Shown one piece after another: positions 26,205 to 38,600 of a stretch of 64,000 nucleotides of DNA. Numbering within the stretch: the first letter of the stretch is position 1; each line of letters opens with the position of its first letter. Origin of the DNA: Chthoniobacteraceae bacterium (GTDB lineage: Bacteria; Verrucomicrobiota; Verrucomicrobiia; Chthoniobacterales; Chthoniobacteraceae). The position numbers were made by a program, and so were the translations under genes. The stretch lies in the NCBI GenBank assembly GCA_947476045.1, contig CANJNZ010000015.1, positions 1 to 64,000 on the forward strand. The letters run 5' to 3'. The notes under the pieces were generated by a model. It was given only the letters and a program-made list of their open reading frames with translations. It was not told the DNA's origin and searched no databases.

Positions 26205-26237
26205 AAAAGCCGGGGCCATTTCGACCCCGGCTTTTTT
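26203..26237. terminator. Bidirectional rho-independent terminator
   Basis: A 13-bp perfect stem (26203-26215 with 26225-26237, AAAAAAGCCGGGG / CCCCGGCTTTTTT) with a 9-base loop. T-runs flank both sides, serving the convergent DUF4912 and oxidoreductase genes. Confidence 0.93.
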
Positions 26238-26256
26238 GTGAGCGCGTGCAGTGCGC

Positions 26257-27645
26257 TTAGATTTTGTCTGCGGAGTATTCCCATCCTTTGCGATAGGCGG
26301 TGCGCTTGATGAATTTGTTCGCGTCGTCGTTGTCGAACTTGAGCGCCTTGGAATCCCACTTCAGGCGCTTGCCGGGGAAGCGCATGGCGAGACCGCCGAT
26401 GAGCGTGGCCTCGGTGAGCGGGCACGAATAATCGAAGTGTCCAGCCCATGGAAACTCTTTGCCGTTCTTGATGGACTCGGTCCATTCCTGCTGCGGGTTG
26501 CCCTGCGTGATGCTGCGCGGTTCGGTCTTCGGAATTTTGTCTTCCGGAAATTCCTCGCGGCGTTTCTTCGGCCAGATCTGCATGCCTTTTGCCTGATCGC
26601 TCTTGTTCAATATGACGCCCTCGGTGCCGACAATCATCCAGCCACCTGCGGAGACGCCTCTTCCAAATGCCTCGGCCATATCAATGCTGGCTGGGAATTC
26701 CGGCAGGTAGGGTTTGCCGTCCGGTTTCTTGCCTTCATACCACGTGAATGGAACGTCGCCGTGGCCGGGGACGTTGGTGAATTCTAGTTTCACGATGCTG
26801 CCGGTCGGCCATGCGATGTCGGTCAGATCGTCCACTTGCGTAGCGGTCACAGCGCTCGCGGTGGTGAGGCCGAGTGCGACGAAAGGCGCGTCCATCAAAT
26901 GGCAGCCCATGTCGCCGAAAGCACCCGCGCCCCATTCGAGGAAGCCACGCCATTTAAAGGAATGCACGTTGTCTGAATACGCAACATCGGGTGTCTGGCC
27001 GAGCCACTGCGTCCAGTCGAGATGCGCAGGCACAACGCCGGTTTTGTTGAGCACCGCGCCTTTGCCCTGCGGCCAAATCGGGCGGTTCGTCCATACATGG
27101 ACTTCCTTCACTTTGCCGATGACGCCTGCCTTCACCCATTCGGTGGTGACGCGATTGCCTTCGTAGGTGTGGCCCTGGTTGCCCATCTGCGTGATGACGC
27201 CTTTTTTGCGCGCAGCGAGATGGAGCTGGCGGTTTTCCCACAGCGTGTTGGTGAGTGGTTTCTGGATGAACACGTGCTTGCCGAGCCCGATTGCGTGCAT
27301 CGCGGCGGGGTAGTGCATGTGGTCGGGCGTGCTGATCGTCACAGCCTCGATGCCCTTGATCTCGTCCAGCATCTTGCGGAAATCGCTGTAAGCTTTTGCG
27401 TTCGGATAACGCTTCTGCGCGTTCGCGAGAGTGTTCGCGTCAACGTCGCAGATGGCGACGATTTCATTGTTGCCGGAAACGCCCGAGGCATCGCTCTCGC
27501 CCTTGCCGCCAACACCGATGCAGGCGAGAGCGACCTTTTTGTTTGCGCCCTGCGCACGCAGGTAGTTGGGAAACATGCCCGATGCCGTGATGGCACCGAT
27601 GCCCTTGAGGAATGAACGACGGGATGTCTGTGGAATGTGAATCAT
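26257..27645 (-). CDS. Tat-exported Gfo/Idh/MocA-family oxidoreductase
   Basis: 462 residues. The N terminus has the twin-arginine signal SRRSFLKGIGAITASG, so the folded enzyme is probably exported with its cofactor. The Rossmann fold starts at KVALACIGVGGKG and the binding strand VAICDVDA. The family motif with the catalytic lysine is visible as GKHVFIQKPLT. The enzyme type acts on sugars or cyclitols with NAD(P); the substrate is unknown. Exported members of this family are common in Planctomycetes and Verrucomicrobia. The 22-base A/C-rich leader nearly matches that of the first BMC-H gene. Confidence 0.9.
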   Translation of the reverse strand: MIHIPQTSRRSFLKGIGAITASGMFPNYLRAQGANKKVALACIGVGGKGESDASGVSGNNEIVAICDVDANTLANAQKRYPNAKAYSDFRKMLDEIKGIEAVTISTPDHMHYPAAMHAIGLGKHVFIQKPLTNTLWENRQLHLAARKKGVITQMGNQGHTYEGNRVTTEWVKAGVIGKVKEVHVWTNRPIWPQGKGAVLNKTGVVPAHLDWTQWLGQTPDVAYSDNVHSFKWRGFLEWGAGAFGDMGCHLMDAPFVALGLTTASAVTATQVDDLTDIAWPTGSIVKLEFTNVPGHGDVPFTWYEGKKPDGKPYLPEFPASIDMAEAFGRGVSAGGWMIVGTEGVILNKSDQAKGMQIWPKKRREEFPEDKIPKTEPRSITQGNPQQEWTESIKNGKEFPWAGHFDYSCPLTEATLIGGLAMRFPGKRLKWDSKALKFDNDDANKFIKRTAYRKGWEYSADKI

Positions 27646-27741
27646 GTGTTTGTTTGGTTGTGTTGGGAAGTGACCGGACGAACCGGCACGGCAAGGGAGT
27701 ATGACCCGCTGGGGTATTGCCAGCTTAGAATCTGTGAAAAG

Positions 27742-29493
27742 TTATTTACCGGGCGGGCGGCGGGAGAGTGCCGTGACGACATCCCAATGATTCGCGACGA
27801 GCAATTCGCGAGCGACTTCGGCGTCCAGCCCGAGCGCCACAGCCACCATGCGTGTCGCGCGGTCACGCAATTTCACATTGGTCGCGCGCAGATTTACCAT
27901 CGCGCCACCACGCACTTTGCCGAGGCGGATCATCGCGCAGGTCGAGAGGATGTTCAGTGCGACCTTCGTGGCGGTGCCCGCTTTCAGGCGCGTGGAACCG
28001 GTGACGATCTCCGCGCCCGTCGGCAGATCGATCTCCACGTCCCACGACTGAGGCGATGGATTCCGTGAAGGATTGCAGGTGAGAAGAATCGTCCGCGCTC
28101 CGATTTCCCGCGCCCGCGCCAGTGCGCCGAGCACGAACGGAGTCCGCCCGCTCGCAGCGATCCCGCACACCACATCGCCCGCTTGCACGCCGCGCCCGGT
28201 CATCGCGAGTGCACCCGCCTCGCGCGAATCCTCCGCAGTCTCCACCGACTGCGTGAGCGCCGCCATGCCGCCCGCGATCACCCCCTGCACCAGATCGGGT
28301 GGGGTGCCAAATGTCGGCGGCATCTCGCTCGCATCCAGCACGCCGAGCCGCCCGCTCGTTCCCGCGCCCGCGTAAAAAAGCCGTCCGCCATTCGACAGCG
28401 CGGCTGCGATCAATTCCACCGCATCCGCGAGCCTGTCTTTGCACGCCGCCAGCGCCACACGCACTCGATCCTCTTCTTCGACAAACAGCGCCACGAGTTC
28501 GCCCGCCGACATTTTCTCAAGCTCCCCCGCACGCGGATGCACCTGCTCGGTCGTCGCTCCGGCCAGTTCCTTCGTGGTTTCTAGCCCGGTTAAAACACCG
28601 CCTGCGTTTTTTACTGAAACCGTCTCTGCACTTGCGAGCGCCGCCGCCCCGAACGCACCGCTCCGCGTGCAAAGTTCAACATTTGCACCCGGCAATTTCT
28701 CCGCGAGCAGCCTCCGGTAATGCGCAGCATAGCCCGGCTCCTTCGTGAGCAGCCCGCCGAGCAGACGCACCTCCACGCGCTCCATCCCGAGACGTTGCGC
28801 GACACTGACCGTGAACTGCGCAAGGTCGCGCGCCCGGTGTTCGATCAACTCCCGCATTTCCATATCGCCCGTATCCGCTGCGCGAAAAATCACCGGTGCC
28901 AGCCGTGCGACCTGCATCTTGTCGGCTTGGCTCACCCAGTCCACAAGCTGCGGCAGTTCGTTTAGCAAAAGCTCGGCGAGGATTGCCGATGCCAGCGGCG
29001 AAAGCGTGCCCTCGATGTCGTAATGAAGAATCACCTTTCGCAATGCGTGACGGCACATGTCGTAGCCGCCGCCACGGTCGCCGAGAATGTGCCCCCATCC
29101 ACCCGCCTTTTCAACGCGCCCGTCTCTGCGTCCATGCACGACCGCACCCGTGCCGCTGATGACCACAATCCCGTCGCCATCGCCCAGCGCCGTTGCAAAG
29201 CCGGACTCGCAATCGCTCCCCACACTCACGCGCGCCGACGGCCACGCTGCGGCAGTCAGCCGCCTCAGTCGTGCGTGATCATTTTCCGACAAACACCCCG
29301 CGAGAAACACGCCCGCTTCATTCACCTCGCGCGGCAGCACCGCGAAAAGTTGCGAGAGCTGCGTATCCGTGGAGAGCTTCAGATTCGCCGCGCCAAGCTG
29401 GCCTTCCCCGAGCACGCGCCCTGTGTCATCGAGAAGCACCCAGTCGGTTTTTGTGCCACCGCCTTCGACGCCGAGAATGGTGTGATTTGCCAT
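27742..29493 (-). CDS. BadF/BadG-type sugar kinase fused to MurNAc-6-phosphate etherase (MurQ)
   Basis: 583 residues. The N-terminal half (1-285) is a BadF/BadG/BcrA-type kinase: GVEGGGTKTDWVLLD (phosphate-1 loop), VVISGTGAVVHGR and the GGWGHILGDRGGGYDM segment of amino-sugar kinases. The C-terminal half (about 310-583) is a MurQ etherase with the SIS-domain signatures GAGTSGRLGVLDASEMPPTF and GIAASGRTPFVLGAL, and LKAGTATKVALNILST. The fusion would phosphorylate MurNAc and then split off lactate to give GlcNAc-6-phosphate. Both halves look catalytically complete. NagZ at 60170 could supply the upstream step of peptidoglycan recycling. Confidence 0.92.
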   Translation of the reverse strand: MANHTILGVEGGGTKTDWVLLDDTGRVLGEGQLGAANLKLSTDTQLSQLFAVLPREVNEAGVFLAGCLSENDHARLRRLTAAAWPSARVSVGSDCESGFATALGDGDGIVVISGTGAVVHGRRDGRVEKAGGWGHILGDRGGGYDMCRHALRKVILHYDIEGTLSPLASAILAELLLNELPQLVDWVSQADKMQVARLAPVIFRAADTGDMEMRELIEHRARDLAQFTVSVAQRLGMERVEVRLLGGLLTKEPGYAAHYRRLLAEKLPGANVELCTRSGAFGAAALASAETVSVKNAGGVLTGLETTKELAGATTEQVHPRAGELEKMSAGELVALFVEEEDRVRVALAACKDRLADAVELIAAALSNGGRLFYAGAGTSGRLGVLDASEMPPTFGTPPDLVQGVIAGGMAALTQSVETAEDSREAGALAMTGRGVQAGDVVCGIAASGRTPFVLGALARAREIGARTILLTCNPSRNPSPQSWDVEIDLPTGAEIVTGSTRLKAGTATKVALNILSTCAMIRLGKVRGGAMVNLRATNVKLRDRATRMVAVALGLDAEVARELLVANHWDVVTALSRRPPGK

Positions 29494-29578
29494 ATGAGAA
29501 AATCAGTTGCACACCAATGCCCTCATAACGCGCGCTTGGCAATGGCGGCAAACCTACTAACTCAACAGCCACTCAAAC

Positions 29579-32234
<2,656 letters not shown>

Positions 32235-32309
32235 ACGTCAGGGCGCTGGTAGCCACACGTGTAAAAAAACCGTAGGAAGCGAGCGCTGAGTTCGCTACAG
32301 TCCACGCCC

Positions 32310-32969
32310 ATGGAAATTGTCCCGATTGAAGTTTTTGGCATCCACGTTGACGTCGCATTCCCTGCACCGCTCGGCTTTCAGGCCGCGAAGCTGGAGGAGT
32401 TCGGCGCGAAAATTTGCGACCCGAAAGAGGGACTGCCTCTGCGTGCGGAACATATCCGACTGCGCCGCTTCGATGAGCTTTTCGACTACGAGGTGAAGGC
32501 TGTTTTTTTCGGCGAAAACGGCACGCTCACCCGCACTGCTGAACGCATCAAACTCGGCATCCGCAACGCGCGCACACAGGGCGACTGGAACGTGATCCAA
32601 CAGACGTTCACGCGCTTTTATACGCTCATGGATTTCGACGAGAAGTCTCTCTCACACCTCTCCGCTCACGCGCACGCAAAGTTTGAAACTCTCGAAGCGC
32701 GCGACGAGTGGCTGAAACAATTTTCACACAACGCCCTGATAGATAAGGCCGCGGCGCTCGGCTACGTGAAGATCGCCGATTGGGAAAAAGAAATCCGCGT
32801 GCTCATGGAACCATCAAACATGGTGCCGAACGCCGTCTTCATTTCGTGGGATACCCAGTTCGCGAACCTCCAGGAATGGGACACCTTCATCGGCTCTCTG
32901 CCGAATGTGATGGAAAACTCGGCGAACTATTTCGAGATCGGCTTCGAGCCCTTCAAGGAACGCGTATAG
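32310..32969 (+). CDS. Conserved-looking protein of unknown function
   Basis: 219 residues, acidic, no signal peptide or membrane helix. It begins MEIVPIEVFGIHVDVAFPAPLGFQ. The N-terminal 80 residues look beta-rich and the middle helical, ending with NVMENSANYFEIGFEPFKERV. Codon use matches its neighbours, and the frame is open only here, so it is a real gene. I do not recognise a family. It follows ligA by 75 bp and stops 3 bp from the convergent gene. Confidence 0.6.
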   Translation: MEIVPIEVFGIHVDVAFPAPLGFQAAKLEEFGAKICDPKEGLPLRAEHIRLRRFDELFDYEVKAVFFGENGTLTRTAERIKLGIRNARTQGDWNVIQQTFTRFYTLMDFDEKSLSHLSAHAHAKFETLEARDEWLKQFSHNALIDKAAALGYVKIADWEKEIRVLMEPSNMVPNAVFISWDTQFANLQEWDTFIGSLPNVMENSANYFEIGFEPFKERV

Positions 32970-32972
32970 CGC

Positions 32973-33887
32973 TCACTGCACAGCGAGATGGCCGAGGGCG
33001 AGCAGGCCATAGAAAGTATATTCCGCATCGAGAGCATCGTCCGCCCAATGTCCGTGGAAGCCGCCCTCCGCGCTCCACAGCGTGTCCACAAAATCGAGAC
33101 ACCGCTCGCGGATTGCCTCCGGCAAAGTGCGGTCGAGACACGATAGCGCGTGAAGCGCCGTGGCCGTGGAAAGTAAATCCGGCAACGGAGATCCGGGCGC
33201 AGCAAGCCACCCGCCCTCCGCGTGTGCCTGCGCGAGCAACCAGTCGCCGACGACATCGTTCACCGGCACGCCGAGCTGATGGAGCAAAGTCACCGCCGCC
33301 GCCGTCGCGGGCACCGTGCCCTGACGCATCCCGAGCACATTTCCCCACGCACCGTCGGGTGTTTCGAGAAACTTTAAGCACTGCACCATCCGCATCGCAT
33401 CCGGCACTTCGCGCCCGAGGTCCTGATACGCACCGAGCGCGACAAAACACCCATACGCATGCCCGTGCGCCGCGCTGCGCTTCTCGTGATAGCCGCCATC
33501 CGCCGTGCGAAATCCCTCAATGCGCGCCAGCAATTGCTCCGAATCTGAAACAACACCACTCGCCGCCCTGCACCGCGCCAGCGCGCCGAGGTGGATAAAA
33601 TCAAGCCCTTCCCCTTCCCCAAAAGCCGCCACAAATTTCCCCAGCGACTCCCACAGCGCAGTATTTTCGTCATTCGCAAATCCGTCATTCGTCATTGTCA
33701 CCGCCTGCATTCCCGCAAGCGCGAAGATGGTGTAGTAAAGATCCGCCCGCCCCGCGCGATCACGTGCTCCTCCTTCACTCGTGAACTGCCGCATCAAAAA
33801 ACCGCGCACCAATTCGGTCGAGTCTCCGAGCATCTTCGGAGCAAGCCGTGCGACCTGTAGCATTTCGAGACGGAGACTGCGGTTCAT
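32973..33887 (-). CDS. Prenyltransferase/squalene-oxidase-repeat protein
   Basis: 304 residues from the ATG at 33887 (MNRSLRLEMLQVARLAPKML). It is built of repeats of the alpha/alpha-toroid type seen in protein prenyltransferase beta subunits and terpene cyclases: FRTADGGYHEKRSAAHGHAYGCFVAL, FLETPDGAWGNVLG, AHAEGGWLA and AEGGFHGHWADDALDAEYTFYGLLAL. The QW-like GGxxG turns are clear, but the terpene cyclase DxDD motif is not seen, so enzymatic activity is doubtful. It is the last gene on the minus strand after the copper operon (65 bp gap) and may be read through from it. Confidence 0.75.
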   Translation of the reverse strand: MNRSLRLEMLQVARLAPKMLGDSTELVRGFLMRQFTSEGGARDRAGRADLYYTIFALAGMQAVTMTNDGFANDENTALWESLGKFVAAFGEGEGLDFIHLGALARCRAASGVVSDSEQLLARIEGFRTADGGYHEKRSAAHGHAYGCFVALGAYQDLGREVPDAMRMVQCLKFLETPDGAWGNVLGMRQGTVPATAAAVTLLHQLGVPVNDVVGDWLLAQAHAEGGWLAAPGSPLPDLLSTATALHALSCLDRTLPEAIRERCLDFVDTLWSAEGGFHGHWADDALDAEYTFYGLLALGHLAVQ

Positions 33888-33952
33888 CGCGCCAAGTCTC
33901 CGCGCCAGCACGCACACGACAAGATGATTCCCGCATCACAGGAACGGATGCC

Positions 33953-35683
33953 TCACTCTTCGCTGAGCGTTTTGAGAAAGGCGACTAGGGCCCGGCGATC
34001 TTTTTCAATCAGCGGCACGCCACCGTCGGGGTGCTTGGCGAGATTGGGATCGAGCGTGGGGCTGCGATAGAGGCCGGTGGTGTAGTGGGCCACGACTTCT
34101 TCGAGTGTAGCAAAACGGCCATCGTGCATATAGGGGGCGGTGCGGGCGACGTTGCGGAGGCTGGGCGTGGCGAATTTGCCGCGATCCGCTTCGTTCTTCG
34201 TTACGATGAAGCGGCCTGCGTCGGCGGGGTTGGGGGCGAGGCCGTTGTTATGAAACTGGTGGTCGCTAAAGAGCGGGCCTCCGTGACAGTGGAAGCAATC
34301 GGCACCCTGCTGGCCCGTGCGCGGATCGTATTCCTTCATGAACAGCTCGAAGCCTCGTTGCTCCTCCGGAGTGAGCGCGGTCTTGCCGAGCATCGCACGG
34401 TCGAATTTCGAATCGAAGGCTGTGAGTGTTAGGAGGAAGTTTTCTATCGCGAGGCCGATTTTTTCTGAGGTGATTTCCGGCGCACCGAAAGCGGCGCTGA
34501 ACAGCGATGGATACTCAGCTTTGGCTGCGAGCTTTGCGACCACGCGGTCAAGTTTCTCGTCCATCTCGGTGTGATCCTGAATCGGCATCAATGCCTGCGC
34601 GCGGAGCGACGGGGCACGTCCGTCCCAAAAGAAGCTCGTCTTCCACGCGAGGTTGAAGAGCGGCATCGAGTTTCGAGTCCCGGCCTGACCGTCCACGCCC
34701 TTGCTGAAGCGGCGCGGGTCGGTGTGGGCAAAGTTGGCCACATGGCATGACGCGCATGAGAGCGTGCCGTCGCGCGACAATGCAGTTTCGTTGAACAGCT
34801 TTTTACCAAGTGCGATGCGTTCCTCGATGAGCGGATTGTCGCGCGGCAGATCGGGCACTGGAAAGCTGCCGCTCATCGTGAAGCGATACGGCGTGAATTT
34901 TTCCGGCAGGTAGAGCGGCTTCACCGGCGAAGGGCGGCTGATTGCGGGAATCGCCGACGTGACCTGCCGCACGCGAAATGCGCCGGGCAGATTCGCTGCA
35001 AGGGAGGCGGCGACAGCATCTCCTTCACGGGAATGAGTGGCGGAGCCATCGCGGGCGAACGACAGCGGACGCGGCGCGTTGAGCAGGGCTGCGAGATCGA
35101 AGTCGAGCAGAACCCCGGCGTCGTGTGTGAGATCGAGCGGCACCGCGAGGTTGATGCGCGTGCGATTCGGCGTGCGTGCGAAGTGATACGAGTAGCCGGA
35201 CAACTCCGCGCCCGCCGTAGCGCGATAGCGTCCCTCCATCGCGAGGAAGATGTATCCTGTCTGCCACGTCCAATGCAGCCCGTTGAGATTCGCGTTGAGC
35301 GGATGATTTGGTGCGAGGCCTGCGGGATTTGCAGAGTTCGCCTCCGCATCCGGGCCGATGTGAAAACGCAACGCGCGATACTTTCCCTCCGGCACGCCTT
35401 CGAGCCGTGCGGACAGGCGGCGTTTTTCCGCGTCCATCCACGCATATTGATCGGGAATCTCCACCCATACACCATCATCGCGCTCCACGGCAAAACCGCT
35501 GAGAAGGTAGCTCACCCTCGTGAACGACAGCGTCTCGGCGGCGGAGTTTTGAAAACGCAGCGAATCGAGGAGCAGTAGTTTACCACCGAATTTGTGCTGG
35601 ATGGAAATTTCGAGCGTCGCCGCGTGGACGAAAATCGACCCGCAAAGCACGCCTGCCATCACGAATGTTCGAATTGCCTTCAT
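33953..35683 (-). CDS. MbnP-MbnH fusion: copper-binding domain joined to a dihaem MauG/cytochrome c peroxidase-like domain
   Basis: 576 residues from the ATG at 35683, which overlaps the cusA stop by four bases (the frame is open further but there it is the shadow of cusA). A signal peptide (about 1-22) is followed by an MbnP-like domain (about 23-235) with the conserved NGLHWTWQTGYIFLAMEGRY (W138, W140). Residues about 262-574 form a dihaem peroxidase with CASCH (310-314) and CFHCH (463-467), and APYMHDGRFATLEEVVAHY. In methanotrophs MbnH oxidises a tryptophan of the separate protein MbnP to kynurenine, creating a copper site. Here both are one chain inside a copper operon. Periplasmic. The domain calls are strong; the chemistry in this protein is inferred. 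Confidence 0.88.
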   Translation of the reverse strand: MKAIRTFVMAGVLCGSIFVHAATLEISIQHKFGGKLLLLDSLRFQNSAAETLSFTRVSYLLSGFAVERDDGVWVEIPDQYAWMDAEKRRLSARLEGVPEGKYRALRFHIGPDAEANSANPAGLAPNHPLNANLNGLHWTWQTGYIFLAMEGRYRATAGAELSGYSYHFARTPNRTRINLAVPLDLTHDAGVLLDFDLAALLNAPRPLSFARDGSATHSREGDAVAASLAANLPGAFRVRQVTSAIPAISRPSPVKPLYLPEKFTPYRFTMSGSFPVPDLPRDNPLIEERIALGKKLFNETALSRDGTLSCASCHVANFAHTDPRRFSKGVDGQAGTRNSMPLFNLAWKTSFFWDGRAPSLRAQALMPIQDHTEMDEKLDRVVAKLAAKAEYPSLFSAAFGAPEITSEKIGLAIENFLLTLTAFDSKFDRAMLGKTALTPEEQRGFELFMKEYDPRTGQQGADCFHCHGGPLFSDHQFHNNGLAPNPADAGRFIVTKNEADRGKFATPSLRNVARTAPYMHDGRFATLEEVVAHYTTGLYRSPTLDPNLAKHPDGGVPLIEKDRRALVAFLKTLSEE

Positions 35684-38600
35684 CGAGATACTGCGGGGGA
35701 TGATGGAATTTCGCGCAGGCGCAGCCACAGGAAAATCACCGGTGTGACGACAAGAACGTGGATGAGGCTGCTCAACATTCCGCCGATGACGGGAGTCGCG
35801 AGCGGCTTCATCACCTCGGAGCCGACACCATGGCTCCACATGATCGGCAGCAGGCTCGCGACAATCGTGGCGACCGTCATCACCTTGGGCCGCAGGCGCA
35901 GACGCGCGCCTTCTTTCACCGCCGCGACGAGGTCGGCCCTGCTGAATGTCGCGCCGCACTGCTGGCGTTTCCGCTGCACGGCCTCGTCGAGATAAACGAC
36001 CATTACCACCGCAGTCTGAATCGCGGTGCCAAACAGCGCGATGTAGCCGACGCTCACGGCGACGCTGAAATTCCACCCGAGCGCGTATTGCAAAATGAAT
36101 CCGCCGCTCAGCGCAAATGGCACCGCAAGGATCACGTGCGCTGCCTCCAAAAGTTTTCCATAGAGCATATGGAGCAGTAGAAAGATGATGAGCAGCACGC
36201 TCGGCACGACGATTTTCAAAGTTCGCGCTGCGCGCATCTGGTTTTCATATTCTCCGCTGTATTCGATACTCATCCCCTGCTCCGCGAGCTTCGGCGCGAT
36301 TTCGCGATCCACGCGCGCTTTCACTTCCTCGACAAAGCCGCCGAGGTCGCGCCCGGCCACGTTTGCCTGCACGTAGGCGCGGAGCCGTCCGTTCTCGCTG
36401 GCGATTTCATTCGGCCCCTCGACGCGTTCAATTTCCACGAGTTGCCCGAGCGGGATCACCTTTACCGGGCCGCCTTCGGTTTTCGCGCCGACGAGCAGTT
36501 CGCGCAGTCGGTTCAAATCCTCGCGCTCGCTGCGCTCCAACCGCACCTGGACGGGAACACGATTGCGGCCTTCGATTGCGGTGGTGATGTTTTTTCCGCC
36601 CAGACCGACTTCGATGACATCGAGAACGTCCTGCGCCGTCACTCGGTGGCGAATCAGCGCATCGCGATCCACTCGGATTTCAACATACGGCTTGCCCTGT
36701 ATCCGGCTCGTCGCAACTCCCGTTGCCCCTCGCACATCTTGAACAATCCGCTGCACCCCGGTCGCCGCCTGCTGGAGTTTGCCGATGTCGTCGCCAAAAA
36801 TTTTCACACCAAGCTGCGAGCGGATGCCGGTGGAAATCATGAGTATTCGCCCTTGGATCGGCTGGAGAAAACCCGGCACCGATCCCGGCACCTGCCGCAA
36901 CTCCTCCATCATTTCGGCGATGAGTTTGTCCATCGTCATGCCCGCGCGCCATTCGTTCTCGGGCTTCAGCATGATGGTCGTCTCGATCATCTCGGTCGGT
37001 GCCGGGTCTGTCGCCGTTTCCGCGCGTCCGAGTTTTCCCACGGCGGATCGCACCTCGGGGAAGCTTTCAAAGACCCGATCCTGCCACGCCATCACGCGCT
37101 TCACCTCGGAAAGCGAAGTTGCCGGAACGAGACTCGGCATGAAAAGAAGGCTGCCCTCGTTCAGCGGCGGCATGAATTCCGATCCCATGCGCGGGACGAG
37201 CGCGAGCGCACCGGCGAAAATGATCGCGGCTCCGGCGAGGACCGTCTTGCGGTGCGTGAGCGCAAAATCGAGCACGGGATCATAAAGCCGCAGCAGAAAG
37301 CGCATGACGATATTCCGATCCTCCGCGTGAAACGGCCCGCGCACGAGCATCGTGCAAAGCACCGGCACGACCGTCATCGCAAGCAGCGTCGAGGCGACCA
37401 TCGCGAAGGTTTTTGCGAAGGCGAGCGGGTGAAACATTTTTCCCTCCTGCGCACCCAGCGCAAACACTGGGACAAACGCGAGAATGATGATCGCCATTGC
37501 AAAAAAGATGGGCCGGCCCACCTGCTTCGCGGCCTCCAGCACGGTCGTCAGACGCTCTGCGGCGTTGAGTGCGGTTCCTTTGCGGGCCTCCGCGCGCTCG
37601 CAATGGCGGATGACATTTTCCGTCAGCACGATGGCCGCATCCACGAGCACGCCGATGGCGATGGCGATGCCGGAGAGGCTCATGATGTTCGACGTGATGC
37701 CGAAGTGCCGCATGAGGATGAACGAAATGAGAATGCTCGCAGGCAGGGGCAGCGTGACGATGAGGATGCTGCGGAAGTGGAATAGGAAAACAATGTGCGC
37801 GAGCGTCACGAGAATGATCTCCTCGGTTAGCGCGCGCTTCAGTGTCGCAAGTGTCCGGTCAATGAGTTCGCTGCGGTCGTAGAACGCCTCAATCGAAACT
37901 CCGGGCGGAAGCGTCGGTGCGATCGCGGCGATCCTTGCTTTCACTTTTTCGATCACGTCGCGGGCGTTTTCCCCGTTCCGCATGACGACGATGCCACCCA
38001 CTACTTCATTGCCACCGTTATCCAGCGTGCCGCGTCGAAAATCCCCGCCTAGCTCCACGCGCGCCACTTCCCGCAAACAGATGGCTGTTCCGTCCTTTTC
38101 CATCACCACAATCTTTTCCAGATCCTCCGCGCTTTGGATCAGACCCACGCCACGCACGACGAACTCCATTCCGTTCTCCTTAATGGTCTTTCCGCCGACG
38201 TTCAAGTTCGAGCGCCCGACGGCATTCATCACCATTTCGAGCGTCACTCCGAGCGCTCGCATTTTCTGCGAATCCACTTCGACCTGATACTGCCGGACAA
38301 ACCCGCCGATGCTCGCAACCTCGGCGACTCCGGGCACAGCGCCGAGCTGAAAGCGGATGCGCCAGTCCTGCAACGCACGAAGCTCGCCGAGATCATAGCC
38401 GCGACCTTCCGGCAATTTTTTAGGATCTACTTTGAGGTAGTATTGAAAAACCCAGCCGAGCCCAGTCGCATCCGGCCCGAGCTTGGCGCTGACGCCCGTA
38501 GGCAAAACACCATCGAGAGAATTGAGCCTTTCGAGAATCCGCTGACGAGCCGTGGTCTTTTCCACACCATCATCGAAGACGACCGTGATGAGGGAGAAGC

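Noticed and set aside
35684-36076. A longer N terminus for the MbnP-MbnH fusion
   Set aside because: The extra 131 codons are an out-of-frame reading of cusA. The ATG at 35683 starts a signal peptide and overlaps the cusA stop as ATGA.
36442-37785. A 447-codon open frame on the plus strand opposite the RND pump
   Set aside because: Antisense to conserved pump motifs; low-complexity His/Arg composition.
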